From assembly GCF_018476525.1 (NCBI RefSeq), contig NZ_JAHCST010000028.1:1-64000 (forward strand): a stretch of 64,000 nucleotides of DNA, in the 5' to 3' direction. Shown here in pieces: positions 1-7,702 of this stretch; within the stretch, counting starts at the first letter, position 1; each line of letters starts with the position of its first letter. The notes under the pieces are model-generated. The model had not been told where the DNA came from. It did no database searches and saw only the letters and a list, made by a program, of their open reading frames with translations. This DNA comes from Acrocarpospora catenulata (GTDB lineage: Bacteria; Actinomycetota; Actinomycetes; Streptosporangiales; Streptosporangiaceae). Both the position numbers and the translations under genes were made by a program.

Positions 1-113
1 CTGCCCCCCGCCACCCATCCCCCCGGGGCCCAGCCGCCCCCATCGGCGACACCCTCCCCACCAGGATCGGGAGACGCCGTGCCGGAGCCGCCCAGCCGGT
101 AGGGTTGCCAGTC

Positions 114-551
114 GTGACTGTCGAGGTGCTCATCCACCGGCTCGACCCCGAGCTCCCGTTGCCGTCCTACGCCCACCCCGGCGACGCCGGGGCCGATCTG
201 TACGCGGCTGCCGACGTCGACCTGCTCCCGGGGGAGCGGGCCATGGTGGGCACCGGGGTGGCGATCGCGCTGCCGGACGGCTTCGCCGCCTTCGTGCACC
301 CGCGTTCCGGCCTGGCCGCCCGGCACGGCGTCACCCTGGTGAACGCGCCGGGCACGGTGGACGCCGGCTACCGGGGCGAGATCAGGGTCACCCTGCTCAA
401 CACCGATACCAAGAACGCCGTGCGGATCCAGCGCGGCGACCGGGTGGCCCAGCTGGTCATCCAGCGGGTGGAGAAGGCCGCCTTCCACGAAGTGACCCGC
501 CTGCCGGGCTCGGCGCGTGGCACGGACGGCTTCGGGTCCACCGGTAGGTAG
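114..551 (+). CDS. dut: dUTP diphosphatase
   Basis: Hydrolyses dUTP to dUMP and pyrophosphate, keeping uracil out of DNA and feeding dTMP synthesis; trimeric cytosolic enzyme. The 145-residue product carries the family motifs in order: the HPGDAGADL stretch near the N-terminus, PRSGLAARHGV in the middle, the GTVDAGYRGEI substrate motif with its catalytic Asp, and the C-terminal glycine-rich RGTDGFGSTGR arm that closes over the active site. I chose GTG at 114, preceded by TAGGG at 100-104; an in-frame TTG at 105 would add three residues. It opens a block whose order matches M. tuberculosis Rv2697c to Rv2689c. The 113 bases upstream hold no gene I can support. Confidence 0.96.
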   Translation: MTVEVLIHRLDPELPLPSYAHPGDAGADLYAAADVDLLPGERAMVGTGVAIALPDGFAAFVHPRSGLAARHGVTLVNAPGTVDAGYRGEIRVTLLNTDTKNAVRIQRGDRVAQLVIQRVEKAAFHEVTRLPGSARGTDGFGSTGR

Positions 552-667
552 CAATAAGAAAGGCGTGATCTGGACGGCCACAGCGGTGAGTCTCCTGGTC
601 GGTGACTTGTGGCTGTTCATGGGACGGGTTTCTTATTGAGTAGGCTCAAGCAAGAGGCAAGAGGAGT

Positions 668-1342
668 GTGACGAACGTGTTCCGACGTCGACGCGGCGCT
701 GCCGAGACGGCTGCGGCGGCCCCGCCAGAACAGGACGTGGCGGTCGCGGTCCGCGAGCACGGGCCGTGGGACGCCGGCGACGCCTACCCCGCCACCGAGC
801 GGGTCGACCTGGGCGGCCTGCACCTGCCCATTGGGGCCGGGTTCGAGGTGCAGCTCCAGGTCGCCGGGGACCAGATCATCGGCGCGCTGGTGCTGGTGGA
901 GGAGAGCGCGCTCCAGGTGCACGCGTTCGCCGCGCCCAAGCGCAGCGGCATCTGGGACGAGGTCAGGACCGAGCTGCTCCGCGAGGTGGCCACCGCCGGT
1001 GGCACCGCGGAGGAGCGGGAGGGCCCGTTCGGCCCCGAGCTGGCGGCCAAGGTGCCGCAGGGGGGCGAGCCCGCCCAGCCGGTCCGCTACCTGGGCGTGG
1101 ACGGCCCGCGCTGGTTCCTGCGCGCGGTGCTCAGCGGCCGGGCCGCGGTGGACCCCGCCGCGGCGGCGAGCCTGGAGGCTGTCATCAGGGACATCGTGGT
1201 GGTCCGCGGCGAGGAGCCGATGGCCCCCAAGGAGCCCATCCCGCTCCGGCTGCCCGCCGAGGCCCGGCAGGCGATGGCCGAGCCGGAGCCGGAGTACTTC
1301 AACCCGTTCGAGCGAGGGCCGGAGATCACCGAAACCCGGTGA
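668..1342 (+). CDS. DUF3710 domain protein
   Basis: Conserved actinobacterial protein of unknown function, 224 residues, corresponding by position to M. tuberculosis Rv2696c. A basic N-terminus (FRRRRG) and an acidic Ala/Glu-rich segment precede the conserved domain (about residues 40-200), which has the family hallmarks RVDLGGLHLP and VRYLGVDGPRWFLRAVLSG. No signal peptide or membrane segment. The GTG start sits directly behind AAGAGGAG at 658-665. It is separated from dut by 116 bases, so it may have its own promoter; a TTGAG/CTCAA inverted repeat lies just upstream (about 635-648). Function is not known; the constant linkage to dut and the OB-fold protein is the only clue. Confidence 0.85.
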   Translation: MTNVFRRRRGAAETAAAAPPEQDVAVAVREHGPWDAGDAYPATERVDLGGLHLPIGAGFEVQLQVAGDQIIGALVLVEESALQVHAFAAPKRSGIWDEVRTELLREVATAGGTAEEREGPFGPELAAKVPQGGEPAQPVRYLGVDGPRWFLRAVLSGRAAVDPAAAASLEAVIRDIVVVRGEEPMAPKEPIPLRLPAEARQAMAEPEPEYFNPFERGPEITETR

Positions 1343-1390
1343 AATCCGTCAATGGAAGTCGGAGCCGGACATCGCCTACGCTGGTGCATC

Positions 1391-1777
1391 ATGACGACTC
1401 AGGAGTCCCCTAAAAAGGGCGGACTACGCGGCTTCTTCCGGCGGCTGACCGCCGGCCAGGCCGAGCTTGAGGCTGCCGAACTGCGTGAGGATCTCGCCTG
1501 CCACGGCGCGACCCCGATCGCGGCGTGTGGTGAGCGGCAACGCTTCCGGGTCGCCGGTACGCTGCGTACCGTGACGCTCCGTCCACGCGGCGGCGCGCCC
1601 GCCCTGGAGGCCGAGCTGTACGACGGGTCCGACGTGATCGACCTGGTCTGGCTCGGCCGCCGCAGGATCGCGGGCATCGAGCCGGGCCGCCTGGTCCGGG
1701 CCGAGGGCCTGGTCAGCTTCCAGGACGGCCGTAAGGTCATGTTCAACCCGCGGTACGAGTTGCGCCCGGCGAGCTGA
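1391..1777 (+). CDS. OB-fold nucleic-acid-binding domain protein
   Basis: A 128-residue cytosolic protein with a short basic N-terminal helix (GFFRRLTAGQAELEAAELRE) and a C-terminal OB-fold running from about residue 40 to the end (RFRVAGTLRTVTL, then ELYDGSDVIDLVWLGRR, GIEPGRLVRAEGLV). This is the tRNA-anticodon/RecG-wedge style of OB-fold and suggests single-stranded nucleic acid binding, partner unknown. ATG at 1391 was chosen because the 13 residues upstream (from 1352) are unlike the family. It lies 48 bases after the DUF3710 gene and 35 before the DUF3159 gene, in the position of Rv2694c, so co-transcription is likely. Confidence 0.85.
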   Translation: MTTQESPKKGGLRGFFRRLTAGQAELEAAELREDLACHGATPIAACGERQRFRVAGTLRTVTLRPRGGAPALEAELYDGSDVIDLVWLGRRRIAGIEPGRLVRAEGLVSFQDGRKVMFNPRYELRPAS

Positions 1778-1812
1778 CCGGCCCCTACCAACGAGAAAAC
1801 GGTGAACGACGA

Positions 1813-2511
1813 GTGAGTACCGCCGACGAGGCCCTGCCCACCGCCGCGCCCGGCACCACCGCCGGACCGCCCACCCAGGCGTACGACACGGTGGAGTCGG
1901 TGGTCCGGGCACAGCTGGCCAAGGCGTTCGGCGGGCGGCGGGGCACCGTCGAGGCGGCCGTGCCCACGATCGTGTTCACCCTCGCCTGGATCATCACCGA
2001 GCAGCTGAAGCTCTCGCTGATCCTGAGCGGCGGCATCGCCGCGGTCCTGCTGCTGCTCCGGATCGTGCAGCGGTCCACCCCGCAGTTCGTGCTCAACAGC
2101 CTGTTCGGCATCGGCATCGGCGCCTTCTTCGCGCTGCGCAGCGGCAAGGCCGAGGACGCCTTCCTGCCCGGCATGCTGTGGATCGCCGTGGTCGAGGTGA
2201 TCATGATCTTCTCGATCCTGGTGCGCTGGCCGTTCATGGGCTTCATGCTCGGCGCCACCAACCCGGACGACCCGCTGGCCTGGCACCGGGACAAGGGCAT
2301 CGTGAAGCTGTGCGTCAAGGTCTCGTGGATCATGGCTATGCCCGGCCTGATCAAGCTGGCCGTGCAGATCCCGCTCTACTACGCCGGGCAGGTGTTCTGG
2401 CTGGGCATCGCCAAGGTGGCGCTGGGCTGGCCGGTCTACCTGGCCGCGCTGGCCACGGTCGGCTGGATCCTGGCCCGCGGGCGCACCGCCATCCAGCCGA
2501 CGACCACGTAA
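1813..2511 (+). CDS. DUF3159 integral membrane protein
   Basis: Actinobacterial membrane protein of unknown function, 232 residues, equivalent in position to Rv2693c. After a Pro/Thr-rich cytosolic N-terminus (about 50 residues) there are about five hydrophobic segments, including TIVFTLAWIITEQLKLSLIL, GIAAVLLLLRIV, AVVEVIMIFSILVRWPFMGF and two near the C-terminus. The motif NSLFGIGIGAFFALRSGKAEDAFLPG is typical of the family. Start GTG at 1813 follows a GACGA run. It is convergent with the ceoC gene, the two stop codons being 10 bases apart, which leaves almost no room for a terminator. Confidence 0.85.
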   Translation: MSTADEALPTAAPGTTAGPPTQAYDTVESVVRAQLAKAFGGRRGTVEAAVPTIVFTLAWIITEQLKLSLILSGGIAAVLLLLRIVQRSTPQFVLNSLFGIGIGAFFALRSGKAEDAFLPGMLWIAVVEVIMIFSILVRWPFMGFMLGATNPDDPLAWHRDKGIVKLCVKVSWIMAMPGLIKLAVQIPLYYAGQVFWLGIAKVALGWPVYLAALATVGWILARGRTAIQPTTT

Positions 2512-2521
2512 CCCGCCGTTC

Positions 2522-3181
2522 TCAGTGCGGGGCGAGGAGCTGGCCGAGCTCCTCCTCCACCTCCTGGCTGGCCACGAAGAGCAGTTCGTCGCCGGCCTCC
2601 AGCGGGTCGTCGGCGGTCGGCACCAGCACCCGCCCCTCGCGCAGGATCGCCACCAGGGCCGAGTCGGCCGGCCACGGCACCGAGCCGGCCCGCTGGCCGA
2701 CCACCGGGGCGTCCTCCGGCAGGGTGAGCTCCACCAGGTTGGCCTGGCCCTGCCGGAAGGTCATCAGGCGGACCAGGTCGCCGACGCTGACCGCCTCCTC
2801 CACCAGGGCGCTGATCAGGCGCGGGGTGGAGACCGCCACGTCCACGCCCCAGGACTCGTTGAACAGCCACTCGTTCTTGGGGTGGTTGATCCGGGCCACC
2901 ACCCTGGGCACCCCGTACTCGGTCTTGGCCAGCAGCGAGACGACCAGGTTGACCTTGTCGTCGCCGGAGGCGGCGATCACCACGTGGCAGGCGTTCAGAC
3001 CGGCCTCGTCCAGCGCGGTGATCTCGCAGGCGTCGGCCAGCAGCCACTCCGCCCGGGGCACACTGTCGATCTTGATGGCCCTGGGGTCGATGTCGATGAG
3101 CAGGACCTGATGGCCGTTCTCCAGGAGCTCGGCCGCGATCGACCGCCCGACGGCGCCCGCCCCCGCGATGGTGACGCGCAT
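2522..3181 (-). CDS. ceoC: TrkA-N/TrkA-C potassium uptake regulatory protein (CeoC-like)
   Basis: RCK/KTN-type regulatory subunit of potassium transport. The 219-residue protein begins with a Rossmann nucleotide-binding fold (MRVTIAGAGAVGRSIAAEL, acidic LLIDIDP at the end of strand 2, then VVIAASGDDKVN) and ends with a TrkA-C ligand-binding domain (about 135-215). Proteins of this type bind NAD(H) or adenine nucleotides and gate a membrane partner. The stop of ceoB overlaps an ATGATG start here (3184-3179); I prefer the second ATG because GAGGAG lies at proper distance. There is no TrkH/KtrB channel gene nearby; the obvious partner is the KimA-like permease beyond ceoB. Confidence 0.9.
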   Translation of the reverse strand: MRVTIAGAGAVGRSIAAELLENGHQVLLIDIDPRAIKIDSVPRAEWLLADACEITALDEAGLNACHVVIAASGDDKVNLVVSLLAKTEYGVPRVVARINHPKNEWLFNESWGVDVAVSTPRLISALVEEAVSVGDLVRLMTFRQGQANLVELTLPEDAPVVGQRAGSVPWPADSALVAILREGRVLVPTADDPLEAGDELLFVASQEVEEELGQLLAPH

Positions 3182-3849
3182 CATTTCTCCTCTTCGGACG
3201 GGGCGCCGGAGAGCACCTTGTTGATCCGGTCCATCTCGTTCTCCGCGGCCGTCAGGTGCAGGATGTCGCCCTCCTGGACCACCGTGTCGTCCTTGGGCAC
3301 CAGGGCCTCGCCCATCCGGTTGACGAAGGCCACCCTGGCCCCGGTGGCCAGCTCCACCTGGCGGGCCCTGGTTCCGATCCAGGCCGGGTTGTAGGTCACC
3401 TCGGCCAGCACCACGGTGCCCGTCGGGTCCCGCCAGAGCGGCTCGGCGCCCTCCGGGAGCACCCGGCGCAGGATCTGGTCGGCGGTCCACCGCACGGTGG
3501 CCACGGTCGGGATACCCAGCCGCTGGTAGACCTCGGCGCGGCGGGGGTCGTAGATCCGCGCCACCACGTTGTCCACGCCGAAGGTCTCCCTGGCCACCCG
3601 GGCCGAGATGATGTTGGAGTTGTCGCCGCTGCTGACCGCCACGTAGGCCTGGGCGGACTCGATGCCCGCCTCCTCCAGGACGTCCCGGTCGAAGCCGATG
3701 CCCGTCACCCGGCGGCCCCGGAAGCCGGAGCGCAGGCGGCGGAAGGCCTGCGGATCCCGGTCGATGATCGCGACCGAGTGTCCGTTGTCTTCCAGGATGT
3801 GCGCGAGCGTCGAGCCCACCCGCCCGCACCCCATGATCACGATGTGCAT
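3181..3849 (-). CDS. ceoB: TrkA-N/TrkA-C potassium uptake regulatory protein (CeoB-like)
   Basis: First gene of the ceoB-ceoC pair; 222 residues with the glycine-rich Rossmann motif IVIMGCGRVGSTLAHIL at the N-terminus, AIIDRDP after it, and a C-terminal TrkA-C domain ending in an acidic EEEK tail. It is expected to form hetero- or homo-oligomeric RCK rings with CeoC. The start at 3849 (MHIVIMG) was chosen because it begins directly on the fold and follows GGCGGGGAG; 18 upstream in-frame residues from 3903 are low complexity. The gene diverges from the KimA-like permease at 3949 across about 100 bases, so both directions probably share a regulatory region. Confidence 0.9.
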   Translation of the reverse strand: MHIVIMGCGRVGSTLAHILEDNGHSVAIIDRDPQAFRRLRSGFRGRRVTGIGFDRDVLEEAGIESAQAYVAVSSGDNSNIISARVARETFGVDNVVARIYDPRRAEVYQRLGIPTVATVRWTADQILRRVLPEGAEPLWRDPTGTVVLAEVTYNPAWIGTRARQVELATGARVAFVNRMGEALVPKDDTVVQEGDILHLTAAENEMDRINKVLSGAPSEEEK

Positions 3850-3948
3850 GCTCCCCGCCGGTGTCGAGACGTCTGTGGGGACAGTATGGCGCGACTGAGG
3901 CACCGCCGCGTGCGTTGGTCTGTGCGCGGAGGGCTACCATCGTGAGAC

Positions 3949-6006
3949 GTGTCAAAGGTGACGGATCTTACCAAGCGCCTCCTGGTCGGGCGCGCCTTGC
4001 GGAGCACCGAGCTGCACGGACAGCTGCTCCCCAAGCGTATCGCGCTGCCCGTCTTCGCCAGTGACGCGCTCTCTTCCGTGGCGTACGCGCCGCAGGAGAT
4101 CCTCGTCATCCTGTCCATCGCCGGGGTCGCCGCCTACACCTTCAGCCCGTGGGTGGCGGGGGCGGTCATCGTGATCATGCTGACCGTGGTCGCCTCGTAT
4201 CGGCAGAACGTGCACGCCTACCCCAGTGGGGGCGGCGACTACGAGGTGGCCACCACCAACCTGGGGCCCAACGCGGGGCTCACCGTGGCCAGCGCGCTGC
4301 TGGTGGACTACGTGCTGACGGTGGCCGTCTCGGTGGCCAACGGGGTGGACTACGTGGGGGCCGCCATCCCGTTCGTGGGGCAGCACAAGACCGGGCTGGC
4401 GATCGTCATCGTGGTGCTGCTCACCATGATGAACCTGCGCGGCATCCGCGAGTCCGGCATCGCCTTCGCCATCCCCACCTACCTGTTCATGGGCGCGGTC
4501 CTCTTCATGATCGGCTGGGGCCTGTTCCGGCTGCTGCTGCTGGGCGAGCCGCTGCGCGCCCCCACCTACGGCTTCGACGTGCGGCCCGAGCAGGTGGACC
4601 TGGCCGGGTTCGCGATGGCCTTCCTGATCCTGCGGGCCTTCGCCACCGGCTGTGCCGCGCTGACCGGGGTGGAGGCGATCAGCAACGGGGTGCCCGCGTT
4701 CAAGAAGCCGAAGAGCAGGAACGCCGCCACCACGCTGCTGATGATGGGGCTGATCGCGGTCACCATGTTCGGCGGCATCATCTACCTGGGGCTGAAGTCC
4801 GGGGTCACGGTGGCCGACCCGGCCGTGGCCGCGCGCGACCTGCTGCGGCCCGACGGGACGCCGGTGGGGCCCGGCTACTACCAGGATCCGATCATCTCGC
4901 AGGTGGCCTCGGCCGTGTTCGGCCCCGACACCGTGCTGTTCCTGGTGGTCTCCGCGGTGACCGCGCTCATCCTGTTCCTGGCCGCCAACACCGCCTTCAA
5001 CGGCTTCCCGGTGCTCGGCTCCATCCTGGCCCAGGACCGGTACCTGCCGCGCCAGCTGCACACCCGGGGCGACCGGCTGGCCTTCAGCAACGGCATCGTC
5101 ATCCTGGCCGCCGGGGCCGGCCTGCTCATCTGGGCCTTCGACGCGGACGTGAGCCGCCTGCTCAACCTGTACATCGTCGGCGTGTTCGTGTCCTTCACCC
5201 TCAGCCAGACCGGCATGGTCCGGCACTGGACCCGGCTGCTGCGCACCGAGACCGACCGGGCCAAACGCCTGCACATGCAGCGCTCCCGGGTCATCAACGG
5301 CTTCGGCGGGGTGATGACCGGCCTGGTGCTGCTGGTGGTGCTGTTCACCAAGTTCACCCACGGCGCCTACATCGTCTGCATCGCGATGCCGGTGCTCTTC
5401 CTGATGATGAAGGGCATCCGGCACCACTACGACTCGGTGGCCGCCGAGCTGGCGGCGCCCGAGGGCGACGGCGACCTGTCCATGCTGCCGGCCCGCAACC
5501 ACGCCATCGTGCTGGTCTCCAAGGTGCACAAGCCCACATTGCGGGCGCTGTCGTACGCGCGGGCCACCCGGCCGTCCACGCTGGAGGCGGTCAGCGTCGG
5601 GGTGGACCAGGAGGAGTCGGCCCGGCTGCGGGAGGAGTGGGACCGGCGGGGCATCCCGGTGCCGCTGAAGATCCTCGACTCGCCGTACCGGGAGATCACC
5701 CGGCCGATCCTGGAGTACGTGAAGTCGCTGCGCCGCCGCTCGCCCCGGGACGTGGTGACCGTCTACATCCCGGAGTACGTGGTGGGCCGGTGGTGGGAGC
5801 ACCTGCTGCACAACCAGAGCGCGCTCCGGCTGAAGGGGCGGCTGCTGTTCAAGCCCGGGGTGATGGTCACCAGCGTGCCCTGGCAGCTGGAGTCGGCCGG
5901 CCGTCTCCAGGGCCGTCCCGAGCGGTACGCGCCGGGGCTGGTGCGCCGCCCGTACGGGCCGAGCGACGCCGGGGAAGGGCAAGCCAGTCCTCATATCAAG
6001 GCATGA
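3949..6006 (+). CDS. APC-superfamily permease, KimA-like potassium importer candidate
   Basis: A 685-residue membrane transporter. Residues about 25-480 give 12 hydrophobic segments starting with the RIALPVFASDALSSVAYAPQ motif that marks the KimA/YdaO branch of the APC family. A soluble C-terminal domain follows (about 500-650, ARNHAIVLVSKVHKPTLRAL onward) resembling a universal-stress-protein fold. In Bacillus subtilis KimA imports potassium and is inhibited by cyclic di-AMP at this domain. Placement next to ceoB/ceoC, as with Rv2690c, supports a potassium role; amino-acid transport cannot be excluded by sequence alone. The start GTG at 3949 is 7 bases ahead of an in-frame-unrelated GTG. The RNA methyltransferase gene begins 8 bases after the stop. 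Confidence 0.85.
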   Translation: MSKVTDLTKRLLVGRALRSTELHGQLLPKRIALPVFASDALSSVAYAPQEILVILSIAGVAAYTFSPWVAGAVIVIMLTVVASYRQNVHAYPSGGGDYEVATTNLGPNAGLTVASALLVDYVLTVAVSVANGVDYVGAAIPFVGQHKTGLAIVIVVLLTMMNLRGIRESGIAFAIPTYLFMGAVLFMIGWGLFRLLLLGEPLRAPTYGFDVRPEQVDLAGFAMAFLILRAFATGCAALTGVEAISNGVPAFKKPKSRNAATTLLMMGLIAVTMFGGIIYLGLKSGVTVADPAVAARDLLRPDGTPVGPGYYQDPIISQVASAVFGPDTVLFLVVSAVTALILFLAANTAFNGFPVLGSILAQDRYLPRQLHTRGDRLAFSNGIVILAAGAGLLIWAFDADVSRLLNLYIVGVFVSFTLSQTGMVRHWTRLLRTETDRAKRLHMQRSRVINGFGGVMTGLVLLVVLFTKFTHGAYIVCIAMPVLFLMMKGIRHHYDSVAAELAAPEGDGDLSMLPARNHAIVLVSKVHKPTLRALSYARATRPSTLEAVSVGVDQEESARLREEWDRRGIPVPLKILDSPYREITRPILEYVKSLRRRSPRDVVTVYIPEYVVGRWWEHLLHNQSALRLKGRLLFKPGVMVTSVPWQLESAGRLQGRPERYAPGLVRRPYGPSDAGEGQASPHIKA

Positions 6007-6013
6007 TGGGGGG

Positions 6014-7249
6014 ATGCTCGAACTGACGGTGGGGCCGGTCGCGAACGGCGGCTGGTGTGTGGCCCGGCATGACGGCCGGGTGGTCTTCGTCCGGCACGCG
6101 CTGCCAGGGGAGCGGGTGCTTGCCGAGGTCACCGAGGAGAACGCCCGGTTCCTGCGCGCGGACGCCGTGGAGATCCTGGAGCCCTCGCCGGACCGGGTGA
6201 CCCCGCCCTGCCCGTTCAGCGGCCCCGGCCGGTGCGGCGGCTGCGACTGGCAGCACGCCGCGCTGCCCGCCCAGCGCCGCCTGAAGGCCGAGGTGGTGGC
6301 CGAACAGCTCCAGCGGCTGGCCGGGATCACCCGGGAGGTCGAGGTGGAGGAGGTGCCGGGCGCCCCCGGCGGTCTCGGCTGGCGCACCCGGGTGCGGTTC
6401 GCCGCCGACCGGGACGGCCGCCTGGGCCTGCGCCGCCACCGTTCGCACGACGTGGAGCCCATCGGGAGCTGCCTGATCGCCCATCCGGCCATCGAGGAGC
6501 TGCGCGAAGGCGCCGAGGAGTGGCCGGGCGCGGCGGCCGTGGAGTTCATCGCCGCCTCCGGTGGCGAGTGCGCGGCGATCGCCACGCCCAAGCCGCACCG
6601 GCACGTCCGGGTCCCCGACCTGGACGTCTCGGTCATGCTGGACGAGGGGCGCCGGGGCACCCGCGTGCTCCAGGGCCGGGGCACGCTCACCGAGCGGGTG
6701 GGCGAGCGGGACTTCCGGGTCTCGGCGAGCGGCTTCTGGCAGGTGCACCCGGGCGCGGCGGCCACCCTGCTGGAGGCGGTCATTGACTACGCGCGGCCCA
6801 AGCCGGGGGAGTGGGCGCTGGACCTGTACTGCGGGGCCGGTCTGTTCGCCGCCGCGCTGGCCGAGGCGGTGGGCACGTCCGGCGCGGTGCTCGGCATCGA
6901 GTCCGAGGCTCCCGCCGTCCAGGACGCCCGGTACAACCTGCGCGACCTTCCGCAGGCCAGGATCGAGCGGGGCAGGGTGGAGGAGGCCCTGGACCGGCTC
7001 GGCGTCGACCAGGCCGACCTGGTGGTCTGCGACCCGCCCCGGTCCGGTCTGGGCCGCCCGGTGGTCGGCCGCGTCGCCGCCCTCACCCCGAGCCGGGTGG
7101 TGTACGTCTCCTGCGATCCGGCCACACTTTCCCGAGATATCAAGTGGTTCGCCGAATTTGGCTACCGTTTGAGTGATTTGCGGGCTTTCGACCAGTATCC
7201 GATGACACACCATGTCGAATGTGTCGCGCTTCTGGTCACAGATTCGTGA
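6014..7249 (+). CDS. TRAM-domain class I SAM-dependent RNA methyltransferase (TrmA/RumA family)
   Basis: Predicted 5-methyluridine methyltransferase acting on tRNA or rRNA; 411 residues, cytosolic. It starts with a TRAM RNA-binding domain (residues 1-55), has an iron-sulfur site CPFSGPGRCGGC plus a later Cys in IGSCLIAHP that could be the fourth ligand, a SAM-binding motif LDLYCGAGLFAAALA (about 275), then CDPPRSGLG and YVSCDPATLSRDI, which hold the catalytic Cys of this family. Very tightly linked to the permease upstream (8 bases), so it likely shares its transcript, as in the Rv2690c-Rv2689c pair. The exact target base cannot be read from sequence. Confidence 0.92.
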   Translation: MLELTVGPVANGGWCVARHDGRVVFVRHALPGERVLAEVTEENARFLRADAVEILEPSPDRVTPPCPFSGPGRCGGCDWQHAALPAQRRLKAEVVAEQLQRLAGITREVEVEEVPGAPGGLGWRTRVRFAADRDGRLGLRRHRSHDVEPIGSCLIAHPAIEELREGAEEWPGAAAVEFIAASGGECAAIATPKPHRHVRVPDLDVSVMLDEGRRGTRVLQGRGTLTERVGERDFRVSASGFWQVHPGAAATLLEAVIDYARPKPGEWALDLYCGAGLFAAALAEAVGTSGAVLGIESEAPAVQDARYNLRDLPQARIERGRVEEALDRLGVDQADLVVCDPPRSGLGRPVVGRVAALTPSRVVYVSCDPATLSRDIKWFAEFGYRLSDLRAFDQYPMTHHVECVALLVTDS

Positions 7250-7336
7250 AAGTCCGGAAGGTCGCGTACCCCCGTTAGGGATCATCGCCGCAGCTCAGTG
7301 GCCTGGTGTTCCAGCATGGTGGTAGACAATGGCTGC

Positions 7337-7702
7337 ATGAACGCACACGAGCGGATGTGGGATCGCGTGGATCGGGCCGCTCGGGCTCGGCGGTGGGGGC
7401 GAGAGTCCGAGGGGGTCCGCGAGGAGTTGTACCGGCGGGTGGCGGCGCAGACCGCCGCGACCCGGCGCGCTCCGCTCACCCGTCAGGACGACGAGCGCAT
7501 CGTGCACCTGATGGGCGAGCTCGATCTCGACCAGGCCACCCTGCACCTGCCCACCATCGTGGGGGAGGCCCGCGAGCGGGGCGCGGTGACCATGCTCCGT
7601 GACGATCAGGGAGAGCGGGTGGCCGCCCTGGTGCCCGTGGAGGTGGCGGAGTACATCCTGCGCCTGCGCGCCGAGACCGCCGCGACCGAATTGATCAACT
7701 AA
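7337..7702 (+). CDS. Phd/YefM-like antitoxin-type protein (orphan)
   Basis: A 121-residue soluble protein. The N-terminal 55 residues are basic and helical (MNAHERMWDRVDRAARARRW). The C-terminal half, from TIVGEARERGAVTMLRDDQG to RVAALVPVEVAEYIL, follows the strand-helix pattern of Phd/YefM antitoxins, in which a residue run ending in VAALVPVE sits just after a short hairpin. No toxin gene is adjacent: the next gene is convergent. ATG at 7337 is chosen over GTG/ATG codons upstream because it is the first start in frame that does not run through the promoter. A perfect 8-bp stem hairpin (7704-7721) immediately follows the stop and probably terminates it. The assignment rests on weak pattern similarity. 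Confidence 0.55.
   Translation: MNAHERMWDRVDRAARARRWGRESEGVREELYRRVAAQTAATRRAPLTRQDDERIVHLMGELDLDQATLHLPTIVGEARERGAVTMLRDDQGERVAALVPVEVAEYILRLRAETAATELIN

Noticed and set aside
1-113. Possible 5' end of a divergent gene before dut
   Set aside because: Only about 12 codons could be inside the window and they match nothing; no ribosome-binding site.
3952-6783. 943-residue open frame antisense to the permease and methyltransferase genes
   Set aside because: It spans two clear genes on the other strand, is His/Gln/Gly-rich and has no domain; a high-GC shadow.
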